From Melieria omissa (Eukaryota; Arthropoda; Insecta; Diptera; Ulidiidae), in NCBI GenBank assembly GCA_963971225.1, contig OZ020269.1:45095264-45159263 (forward strand): a DNA stretch of 64,000 nucleotides. Direction: 5' to 3'. The notes beneath the pieces are model-generated. The model searched no databases and was not told the origin of the DNA. It worked only from the letters and a program-made list of their open reading frames with translations. Below, piece by piece: positions 1 to 8,724 of this stretch. Every line of letters begins with the position of its first letter. The stretch's first letter is position 1. Both the position numbers and the translations under genes were made by a program.

Positions 1-450
1 AAACCTGGCCGTCGCTTAACCATGGCAGAACACGCGAATTACTGCGACTAAAGCGGAATTCCATCTATTCCACAGTTTCTGTGCTGACAGGACACTGGAC
101 AAACGGCGAGCACGCCAGGAGACTCGGCCTCCCCTTCAACGACCACTGCCGCAACTGCGACGATGTGGACGCGGAGGAGAGCGTCGAGCACCTGATGTGC
201 CACTGCCCAGCACTAGCGAGGAGACGTCTCCGGGTGCTGGGAGCGCCGTTCTTCAGCGGTTTGGCCGACCTCTCAGGACCCAGCATCGGCCGCATCGCCC
301 GATTCATCACGGAATCGGGATGGCTCCTGCCTGACACCCGGGGGGGTGTGCAAGCCTGAAGGGCGGCCACGTCCTTCACGTGGTACCACAACGGGCCGTA
401 CTATGGCCTAAGTGAGCTCTTCTAGCTGCCACCCTAACCTAACCTAACCT
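1..450 (+). mobile_element. LINE-b, 3' end (cut by window start)
   Basis: This is the C-terminal part of a LINE ORF2 with its zinc-knuckle region (Cys, Cys, His and Cys in CRNCDD...EHLMCHCP), a stop at 357-359, a short 3' UTR and a (CCTAA)n tail. It is followed by aacagctgatg (451-461), the target duplication of the LINE-b site. A diagnostic base (cgcaactgcgac) matches the LINE-b copy of unit 2 and not the LINE-a copies, so this is the tail of LINE-b of unit 1. Confidence 0.85.
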
Positions 451-606
451 AACAGCTGATGCAGGGTTGGCATGAAGCCTGCGTTTGATTACTACCTTGG
501 TAAATAGTCGATACTTTTGGGAAAACTGAAAATACAACTATTCTGCAAGAACAAATGCAATGCTGATTTTTTTAATCATTTATTCTTAACACTTCTGCGG
601 GCATCC

Positions 607-744
607 GGTTCTGGCCAGACCATATTGAACTTTGGATCTACTTTAGTAATGTTGTAATTAAGCTATCGAGCTCATATTTCATGATATCCTTAACTGATCC
701 TTTCTAAGCACAAAACCCAAAACCATGGCTTGGCCAGACCATGG
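607..744. repeat. Two copies of a TGGCCA-centred palindrome (unit 1)
   Basis: Position 723-744 reads as a near-perfect palindrome around TGGCCA, with CCATGG arms. A second, half-degenerate copy (ttctggccagaccat) lies at 609-623. A third copy is at 2721-2740. The consensus of the three is the 20-bp palindrome CATGGTCTGGCCAGACCATG. The copy at 723 recurs in later units at 7887, 13559, 19224, 26188, 31127, 38090, 43029, 47980 and 54224. Its function is unknown; it could be a protein-binding site or a remnant of inverted ends of another element. Confidence 0.5.
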
Positions 745-1323
745 TGCATTTTCATACAAAATTGCCAGTTATTTTCAGTATTTTTTTGGTTATTTTCGAC
801 GTAATTATTGTCAGAATTGTTTATAAATATTTTTTTATTTTATATATATATTTTCAACTAGACTTTTCTATCTGACCCGATTTGAAGCATTTTTTTCGTG
901 CCATCCCGTTAATAGTGACATAAATTAGCTGACGCAAAATGTACCTGGTTCAAGTGTTTTTCATTCACCTTGGCTTTTATTTTCTTTGGGTTAATAAATT
1001 TGAATTTTTCTTGGAAAATAATATTGGAACATATTCAAAATTAATACTTATCCATTGTATTCATGGTTATGTCCGTGTTTTGGTGTCAATTCAATTACAA
1101 TCCTGAAGTGAAGGAAGCATTTGTGGTCTTGTCGAGTCTGGTTTTTTATCAATTCGATTGGGTGTTTTCTGTGGCAGAGATGAAAGGAAGGAAATGCTAT
1201 TTTGAGGATCAGGTGGACATTGTTTTTGAACTTCGACGCTGGAGTTAAATCAGAGAAGAAAATTTCTCTAAAAAAATTGTCTAAGCAATAGCGGAAACTA
1301 ATGCTTTAGAGCAACGAATTTAA

Positions 1324-1560
1324 CCCTTTCGGGACGGAGTTCATTTTTGAAATTCAAAATACTCTCAGTAGAAATGTTCTCATGCCATGAATGTTGGGGT
1401 TAGAAAATTATATTGGATGCTCACAAATTCTGAAATCATCCTTTTATGCGGGAACACCGAAATCGAAAAAATATTTTGCGTCGGTCGTAAGATTTAAATA
1501 ATTGTTTTGGGGGGCATTAAAAACTTTCTGGGACGTATTATCCCAGTAGTCCCGAAAGGG
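1324..1560. mobile_element. piggyBac-like MITE, 237 bp (unit 1)
   Basis: Perfect 12-bp terminal inverted repeats, CCCTTTCGGGAC and GTCCCGAAAGGG, are each bordered outside by TTAA (1320-1323 and 1561-1564). TTAA target duplication and ends beginning CCC are hallmarks of piggyBac-type elements. There is no coding capacity. A second short stem (ctgggacgt...cccag) lies inside the right end. Assignment to piggyBac is inferred from the ends alone. Confidence 0.75.
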
Positions 1561-2720
1561 TTAAGATATTAAATAATTTGCTGTTAAAGGTTATAATAAC
1601 GGTGCTGCCAGTTTCACGCTTTCATTTGGCCCTGAACAAAACGAAGCTTCTGATACTGATAGAAAAAATTGTCGTTTAGATAGTTCAATGTGAAGATAGC
1701 GACACCGAAGGCGACAAGGAGATAGATATCCGGCCAGTTCAGCATGAACAATAACATGTTGAGCATGTTTTGCATATTTTTCTTTGGCAAAGCAGTTCAG
1801 AATTATTGACAGTGCAGGAATCCAGAAATAGATATATCAAAACGCGATTTGTATGTGTCCCACGATGACGATTCGGTCACACGATAACTAAGCGCGCGCG
1901 CGTCAATACGTGCTTTTCCAGCGCTAGAGGTAGGAGCGCGGTCACAAAAACATGTATAACTTTTGACCTAATGCAAAATAATGACTTTTTTTTCACCAAA
2001 ATTTTTGTAAGGGATTGTAGAATTGAATGAAATGTGTCAAAATTTTCTCGCTGGCGGAGAAGTTTCATTAATTTTCAATTATTTACAACAAATAGGATTT
2101 TTCAGCTAAATAATAATTTTTTTGTGAAGAAAGATTTTTTCATGGCAAAGTATATTAATTGACAAAAATTTTGATGTAGAAAACGTTGAGTTCCGATAAA
2201 CCGTTCGTGAGTTATGAATTTTTGAAAAAAAACATGATCAAAAACTTTAACTGTAAATAACTAATGAAAAAAACATTTTTTTTCAAAATTATTTTTGGGG
2301 TGTCGTTTTTACCTCCAAGCCGATCGAAAACCGTATTGATCAACGAAAACTGAGACCATCGATTTTAAAGTGGCCCACTTGAGAAAATTTGACCCGAATG
2401 TAAAATCTCAATGTGGTTTAGTCATGATACTGCATTACATCGTTGAAATAATTGCATTGGTCAAGTAGTTGAAGTAGATCCATAAGTAACGTATTTTACA
2501 TTAATAAATTTTTTTTTATTTTCTTGCTTTACTGTCGTTTTTTTTTTATTTCAAAATTAATTCATTGAAGTTGAAACTCGCTATTTACTTAATTATTCTA
2601 GTATATTTTCACCGTTTTACGTAAAAATAATGTAGGCAAGCAAAAAAAATTATTGTGTTCACACTTTCTGATTTTTTTTATATCATTAACAACAATCCTT
2701 GACTATCCTCTTGCTCACAT

Positions 2721-2740
2721 CATGGTCTGGCCAGATCATG
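2721..2740. repeat. TGGCCA-centred 20-bp palindrome upstream of the transposase (unit 1)
   Basis: CATGGTCTGGCCAGATCATG differs from a perfect palindrome at one position. It lies about 180 bp left of the candidate Transib 5' terminus at 2920 and is repeated in every unit (for example 9884-9903). I do not know its role. Confidence 0.5.
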
Positions 2741-2919
2741 GGAGGTTCAATTATTAGGTTTTAAGTGGGTGATTACAGAAGAGATAAAGCAAATAGTAAA
2801 AATGTTTCACAATTCCATATTGTTATATCAAATTGTCAATTATGTCAACCAAATCAAAAATTGATTCTTTTTTGCCTTGAAGCGAAATATTAAGTAAATT
2901 TAGGTGTGTCCTTAAGTCG

Positions 2920-2960
2920 CACAGTGCGGCCGATTCCCAAAAAGCTGGCCAAAAGTCGAA
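2920..2960 (+). repeat. Candidate Transib-type 5' terminal inverted repeat (unit 1)
   Basis: CACAGTG followed by GC-rich bases and CCAAAAAGC resembles the heptamer plus A-rich nonamer of Transib ends and of RAG recombination signals. The heptamer is identical to the RSS consensus; the nonamer-like run matches 7 of 9, with a spacer of about 10. It lies 253 bp upstream of the transposase start codon, a sensible 5' UTR distance. The 5 bp outside (agtcg) would be one half of a target duplication. The other end is not in the window, so this remains a candidate. Copies start at 10083, 15756, 21422, 28373, 33324, 40275, 45226, 50181 and 56424. Confidence 0.55.
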
Positions 2961-3172
2961 AAAAAAGTTTCTAGAGTTTTTTTGTCTTTGGGTTGGCTAC
3001 AGTAATCCCTTGAGAAGTGAAAACCGTTCATAGCAACGTCCTATACCCTAAGTATCCTCTGTATTTTCAGTCGCAACGTGGCCTTCGTTTGAGCATCGTA
3101 TTACTGTCGATGAATAGTGAAAGTTGTACACATGTGAAAGATTTTGTAATGAAGTAAATTGAACAAAACCAA

Positions 3173-4481
3173 ATGGAATCATCTTCGGAAGGTTAGTAAA
3201 ATACGAGAAATCTTTAGTACATATCAATACCTCGACACAAAATTTTTAGCTGCAGCAATACGTAGATAAATTTTTTGCAATTTTTTTTATAAAATTTGAG
3301 TTTTCAAACTGTATAGTAATACAACGCCGTCATATGCTGCTTTGAAACTTATTAGAGGTTACTTAAAAAAGTAATAGTTACTGAATAAAACAAGATTCAG
3401 CTGCTACCACTTGGTACCTATAAATATGTTAAATAATATAAATAAATATTTATTTATTTTTCAGGTGCCAGTAATACGATGGTAGGAGATTTGACGAGGC
3501 TCAAATTATTTCATGAAATTAAAAACATTTTAAAAAGTGACAAACACGACATTTTTGCAAAAGTAGAAACCCTTTTATCGAAAAGTGAGAATTCCCGTTA
3601 TACGTTATCAGATGAAGAAAAAAGCCAAATATGTGATACAGTGAATAAAATGATACAAAGATGGGATTGCAGCAAAAGAGTAGAAGATAGATTTTTGAAA
3701 AAAACAATGATTGGTTACAAAAAAATATTGAGCTCAAAAAAGGTAGCCAAAAGGAAAAAACTAATACAGAGCCAAGAGAGACGCAAAATGACGAAAAAAA
3801 TTCAAAAACAGCTCGTCGAGAACTTAGTTTCTCCGAATCTTCAGAAAGAAGTAAACGCAGAAAAACAGAAGAATTACGAGCAAAGGTGTCAACAGAAGCT
3901 CTTTTGTACTCGGCAACTAGTAAACTTCGTTCGGAAGGTAACATTGATTTTGCAAAAGTGGTACGTGATATTTCCGAAGGAAGTCCTACAAAAGCTGCAA
4001 GATACAGGAAATCGTTGGAGTCTACAAATAATAATGTACCTTTCACTGAAAACGAGGCTTTATCATTGTATGTAGAACTTGGATTATCACAGAGTAAATA
4101 TCAGCTGCTGCGAAATGATCATATGGAAAAAAAATCACGGATGTTTCCAGCATATAAAAAGATCCAAAAAGCAAAGTTACAGTGTTATCCTGCAACAGGT
4201 ATGTCATTCACTGAAAATGAAGCAGCAGTTACATTGCAGTCTATACTTAATCATACAAGTGATCGCATTATCTTACTTAACATGGAAGTTATAAATATTT
4301 TATCTGAAAAGCAACTTGAACATTTAATCTTAATTGTTAAGTGGGGCTGCGATGGCAGCTCGGGCCATAATGAATACAAGCACAAGCTTGATGATGAAAA
4401 CGATAGTGACGAACATATTTTTTTTACCTCTCTTGTACCATTGCAACTTCTACACATAGACACTACTACAATGAAATCTAC
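3173..4481 (+). pseudogene. Transib/RAG1-like transposase, 5' half, broken (unit 1)
   Basis: Exon 1 (3173-3191) encodes MESSSE plus the first base of a Gly codon and ends at a GTTAGT donor. The intron is 3192-3464. Exon 2 starts at 3465 after tttttcag and joins in frame (MESSSEGASNTMVGD). The N-terminal part is charged. Reading shifts by one base in an A7 run (3719-3725) into a frame giving a Ser/Lys/Arg-rich linker and then KWGCDGSSGHNEYKHKL...FFTSLVPLQL. That motif resembles the region of the first catalytic Asp in Transib and RAG1 proteins. The frame is then cut at 4481 by LINE-c; its missing continuation is found at 63795. The second Asp and the Glu of the DDE triad are absent, so no active enzyme can be made. 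The mariner site in the intron is empty. Confidence 0.75.
3192..3464 (+). other. Predicted intron of the Transib-like gene, with mariner excision footprint
   Basis: The donor is G|GTTAGT and the acceptor is a T-rich tract with TTTTTCAG|G. Splicing keeps the frame and uses an upstream ATG that otherwise has no reading frame. The sequence taTGTta (3425-3431) stands where four other units carry a mariner between TA duplicates. The three bases TGT equal the last three bases of the mariner right end. Confidence 0.65.
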
Positions 4482-4685
4482 TCTTTATTATTATTGATGG
4501 GGATAGTGCACTGCGACCTAGTAGATCTATTGTGCCCCCTTTTTGGACCTCAAAGACAATCAGTGAGTCCAGTATCCAAGAGAAATTTTAGTATGTTTCC
4601 TAAACCTCTGGATACCCAGTCCGCACCCGATATGAGGTGATCCCCCAGGTGCTTCTTTCTCTTATGCATGAGTACAGGGCATTCT
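4482..4685 (-). mobile_element. LINE-c 3'-end relic, 204 bp (unit 1)
   Basis: This is identical or nearly so to the first 204 bp (59270-59473) of the long LINE-c copy. It covers the A/T-rich tail, the 3' UTR and the last codons of ORF2 (antisense to the array). It ends abruptly at cattct, where the next unit begins. The copies in units 2-9 lie at 11645-11848, 17309-17512, 24267-24470, 29930-30133, 36169-36372, 41832-42035, 46783-46986 and 53027-53230. Confidence 0.9.
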
Positions 4686-4824
4686 TTTTTTTTATTTTAT
4701 TTTTAGTAGACATATTAGGAATTTTTTGTCGAAAAATAGCCTAAAATGAACTTTTAACTAATAAATTCCGAATTTTCTTCGATTTTTTTCGATAATTTTT
4801 TTTTTTTGCAGATTATGAAAGTTC

Positions 4825-5531
4825 GAAAGTTAGCAAAGTGCCGCGCCGCTCTGAATAGCTTAGCGGAACATGCCAGGGTTCACCTGAGCTGGGTCCCTGG
4901 GCATAGCGGCATCTCTGGCAACTGTGTGGCGGACGAGCTGGCCAGGAAAGGCACTTTACTTCCGGCACCCACTACGCAATGTAGCATCCCTCTTGCGACT
5001 GTCAAACTGATGGTCAGGCAAGCGTATTTTCGCCTGGCTAACCGACTCTGGGCGGAGGAGATCCACTGTAGGATCTCCAGAGAAACCTGGCCGTCGCTTA
5101 ACCATGGCAGAACACGCGAATTACTGCGACTAAAGCGGAATTCCATCTATTCCACAGTTTCTGTGCTGACAGGACACAGGACAAACGGCGAGCACGCCAG
5201 GAGACTCGGCCTCCCCTTCAACGACCACTGCCGCAGCTGCGACGATGTGGACGCGGAGGAGAGCGTCGAGCACCTGATGTGCCACTGCCCAGCACTAGCG
5301 AGGAGACGTCTCCGGGTGCTGGGAGCGCCGTTCTTCAGCGGTTTGGCCGACCTCTCAGGACCCAGCATCGGCCGCATCGCCCGATTCATCACGGAATCGG
5401 GATGGCTCCTGCCTGACACCCGGGGGGGTGTGCAAGCCTGAAGGGCGGCCACGTCCTTCACGTGGTACCACAACGGGCCGTATTATGGCCTAAGTGAGCT
5501 CTTCTAGCTGCCACCCTAACCTAACCTAACC
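4825..5531 (+). mobile_element. LINE-a copy, 5'-truncated, (CCTAA)n tail (unit 2)
   Basis: This non-LTR retrotransposon fragment is flanked by the 11-bp duplication tatgaaagttc (4814-4824 and 5532-5542). Empty units carry that sequence once. It encodes the last about 205 residues of ORF2: the end of the RNase H domain (WVPGHSGISGN...ADELARKG) and a C-terminal zinc-knuckle, stopping at 5439-5441. The 5' end is truncated, with a few filler bases (gaaagt) next to the target. The tail is about three CCTAA repeats. This copy alone has Arg for Trp in LTGHWTNGEH. The family belongs to the RNase H-bearing LINE clades (LOA/R1/I group); I cannot place it more exactly. Confidence 0.88.
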
Positions 5532-6133
5532 TATGAAAGTTCAGATAATTCCAACAACTTTTATTACGATCAATTTTTTGTTTTCGAACTCCTTTTGTGT
5601 AGGAAAATCGATCTGAAAAAATTAACATTTTCAAGGTTTCAACAAAAAAAACACTTTTTTACATTTTTAATTCAATTTATTTTTAAATTTTGGGGGGCTC
5701 CAAATCCGACTTAGAGCTATGGTCTCTTGAGCAAAATTTCTCAGAATCACCTATAGATTACGTTTTTGCTATACGCTTCATCAAAAAAAATCGTTCCATA
5801 CAATTTGACCAGCCCTAATGTATACATATAACATAAACTTCTTAAAGCAACAACTTTTAGTGACATGTATTTTAAAGTCATAAAATCCCAACTAAAAAAT
5901 TCAACTTTGTTTTGAGTTATTACATATTGAAAACACCTTCTAAAGGAATTACGAAAAACTCAAAAGACGTATTTTAAAAAGCATAACACACCAGCTATGT
6001 AAAAGAAATCCATCATTTACAAAATGTGTGACGTTCTGAAATTTAATTATGATAGTGACCATGTTTCCATGTTTACACACAACTCACCAAAAAAATTTAA
6101 GTGAATTTTTTTTTCAAATATCAACAGCTGATG

Positions 6134-7614
6134 ATCGAACATCGCAGCAAACATCGCTGAAAGGGCAAAAAGAGCCTCCAGGGCCATCTACTGTTGTAAA
6201 CGGGCAGTGGGGGCAAGATGGGGGCTTCAGCCTCGCGTTGTTATGTGGCTCTATGAGGCAGTGGTTGAGCCAATCCTCCTCTACGGCGCTGTTGTATGGT
6301 GGGCCGCGGCGGCTAGCCGAGCTAACCTGAATCAGCTCGACAGAGTCAGGAGACTAGCTGCCACCCTCATAACAGGAGCCATCCGTTCTACGCCTACCAA
6401 GGCGCTTTTTGCTATGCTCAATTGGGTCCCCTCGACCCTACTAGTAAGGCAGTCCGCAAAAACTGCCGCTGTACGGTTGAATACCATACGCAGTTGGGCA
6501 CGGGCGGACTTAGGCCACTCTAGAATTCTCGGGCTGGATCTGCCAACCCCGACACAGACCGACTACATAGTCCTTCCCCCTAGTTTCGAGCGCAAGTTCA
6601 CTATAGGGATCCCCAGCAGGAACGACTGGTCAGAGGACCGTTGCTCACTGCCAGACGTCGTCGAAATCTTCACAGACGGCTCTAAACTTGAGGATAGAGT
6701 CGGGTGTGGGGTTTTCTGCGACCAACTGGGGGCCAGCATTACTGCTCGGCTCCCTGACCACTGTAGCGTCTTCCAAGCGGAGACCATGGCAATACTGCTG
6801 GCTGTGGACCGGTTGCGATCGCAACCCCCCATTCCCTCGGCTATATGTATTTTCTCGGATAGCCAGGCTGCAATTAAATCCTTGAAAGGTATTTATACCT
6901 CCTCCAAACTGGTAGCAAAGTGCCGCGCCGCTCTGAATAGCTTAGCGGAACATGCCAGGGTTCACCTGAGCTGGGTCCCTGGGCATAGCGGCATCTCTGG
7001 CAACTGTGTGGCGGACGAGCTGGCCAGGAAAGGCACTTTACTTCCGGCACCCACTACGCAATGTAGCATCCCTCTTGCGACTGTCAAACTGATGGTCAGG
7101 CAAGCGTATTTTCGCCTGGCTAACCGACTCTGGGCGGAGGAGATCCACTGTAGGATCTCCAGAGAAACCTGGCCGTCGCTTAACCATGGCAGAACACGCG
7201 AATTACTGCGACTAAAGCGGAATTCCATCTATTCCACAGTTTCTGTGCTGACAGGACACTGGACAAACGGCGAGCACGCCAGGAGACTCGGCCTCCCCTT
7301 CAACGACCACTGCCGCAACTGCGACGATGTGGACGCGGAGGAGAGCGTCGAGCACCTGATGTGCCACTGCCCAGCACTAGCGAGGAGACGTCTCCGGGTG
7401 CTGGGAGCGCCGTTCTTCAGCGGTTTGGCCGACCTCTCAGGACCCAGCATCGGCCGCATCGCCCGATTCATCACGGAATCGGGATGGCTCCTGCCTGACA
7501 CCCGGGGGGGTGTGCAAGCCTGAAGGGCGGCCACGTCCTTCACGTGGTACCACAACGGGCCGTACTATGGCCTAAGTGAGCTCTTCTAGCTGCCACCCTA
7601 ACCTAACCTAACCT
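6134..7614 (+). mobile_element. LINE-b copy, 5'-truncated, (CCTAA)n tail (unit 2)
   Basis: This longer copy of the LINE-a family sits at a different site, flanked by the 11-bp duplication aacagctgatg (6123-6133 and 7615-7625). Units without it carry aacagctgatg once. It starts in the region after the reverse transcriptase (thumb-like, WLYEAVVEPILLYGAVVWW) and runs through RNase H to the zinc-knuckle and the (CCTAA)n tail. Its 3' 690 bp are nearly identical to LINE-a, so both insertions are recent. Confidence 0.9.
6135..7523 (+). pseudogene. LINE-b ORF2 C-terminal fragment (connection, RNase H, zinc-knuckle)
   Basis: The frame is open from the first base of the insertion to the stop at 7521-7523, about 462 codons. 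It reads in from SNIAANIAERAKRA, upstream of the first internal Met at 6207. RNase H motifs are visible: EIFTDGSKLEDRVGCG (first Asp), FQAETMAILLAVD (Glu), IFSDSQAAIKSL (Asp) and WVPGHSGISGN...ADELA. A C-terminal C-X2-C...H-X4-C knuckle follows. RNase H would remove RNA from the RNA:DNA hybrid during target-primed reverse transcription. Endonuclease and polymerase are missing, so the fragment cannot transpose. The open frame over 1.4 kb argues for a recent insertion. Confidence 0.88.
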
Positions 7615-8487
7615 AACAGCTGATGCAGGGTTGGCATGAAGCCTGCGTTTGATTACTACCTTGGTAAATAGTCGATACTTTTGGGAAAACTGAAAATACA
7701 ACTATTCTGCAAGAACAAATGCAATGCTGATTTTTTTAATCATTTATTCTTAACACTTCTGCGGGCATCCGGTTCTGGCCAGACCATATTGAACTTTGGA
7801 TCTACTTTAGTAATGTTGTAATTAAGCTATCGAGCTCATATTTCATGATATCCTTAACTGATCCTTTCTAAGCACAAAACCCAAAACCATGGCTTGGCCA
7901 GACCATGGTGCATTTTCATACAAAATTGCCAGTTATTTTCAGTATTTTTTTGGTTATTTTCGACGTAATTATTGTCAGAATTGTTTATAAATATTTTTTT
8001 ATTTTATATATATATTTTCAACTAGACTTTTCTATCTGACCCGATTTGAAGCATTTTTTTCGTGCCATCCCGTTAATAGTGACATAAATTAGCTGACGCA
8101 AAATGTACCTGGTTCAAGTGTTTTTCATTCACCTTGGCTTTTATTTTCTTTGGGTTAATAAATTTGAATTTTTCTTGGAAAATAATATTGGAACATATTC
8201 AAAATTAATACTTATCCATTGTATTCATGGTTATGTCCGTGTTTTGGTGTCAATTCAATTACAATCCTGAAGTGAAGGAAGCATTTGTGGTCTTGTCGAG
8301 TCTGGTTTTTTATCAATTCGATTGGGTGTTTTCTGTGGCAGAGATGAAAGGAAGGAAATGCTATTTTGAGGATCAGGTGGACATTGTTTTTGAACTTCGA
8401 CGCTGGAGTTAAATCAGAGAAGAAAATTTCTCTAAAAAAATTGTCTAAGCAATAGCGGAAACTAATGCTTTAGAGCAACGAATTTAA

Positions 8488-8724
8488 CCCTTTCGGGACG
8501 GAGTTCATTTTTGAAATTCAAAATACTCTCAGTAGAAATGTTCTCATGCCATGAATGTTGGGGTTAGAAAATTATATTGGATGCTCACAAATTCTGAAAT
8601 CATCCTTTTATGCGGGAACACCGAAATCGAAAAAATATTTTGCGTCGGTCGTAAGATTTAAATAATTGTTTTGGGGGGCATTAAAAACTTTCTGGGACGT
8701 ATTATCCCAGTAGTCCCGAAAGGG
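8488..8724. mobile_element. piggyBac-like MITE (unit 2)
   Basis: The same element as in unit 1, with 12-bp inverted ends and TTAA on both sides, carried along by the tandem amplification. Confidence 0.75.

Larger units (their letters stand above)
1..4685 (+). repeat. Tandem unit 1 (partial; enters window inside LINE-b)
   Basis: This is the 3' part of a unit whose beginning lies left of the window. It contains the tail of LINE-b (1-450), AT-rich spacer, the MITE (1324-1560), the Transib-like gene fragment without mariner, and the 204-bp LINE-c relic ending at 4685. Unit ends are set at the junction where every internal copy passes from LINE-c sequence (ending cattct) to a T-rich start. The tenth copy departs from the others at that same base. 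Confidence 0.9.

Noticed and set aside
1063..1248. 61-codon open frame identical in all units
   Set aside because: It sits in AT-rich spacer with no known motif. Identity across units reflects array homogenisation. Without transcript or outside homologue there is no support for a gene.
3719..3725. Programmed -1 frameshifting at the A7 run of the transposase
   Set aside because: The shift direction would fit, but the base before the run is C, so P-site re-pairing would be poor. I see no downstream structure, and similar 1-nt breaks occur in mariner and LINE-c. Mutation or sequencing error is simpler.
3519..4046. 175-codon open frame antisense to the Transib-like exon, repeated in all ten units
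   Set aside because: It lies wholly opposite the transposase reading, has no recognisable domain and a composition expected from the reverse strand of a Lys/Glu-rich gene. Its conservation follows from copy identity.
5147..5473. 108-codon and 88-codon antisense frames in LINE-a/b
   Set aside because: They are shadows of the RNase H and zinc-knuckle coding strand. The plus frame has clear domain motifs.
5510..5531. True telomere sequence
   Set aside because: There are only three to four CCTAA units, always at the 3' end of the same LINE and inside target duplications.
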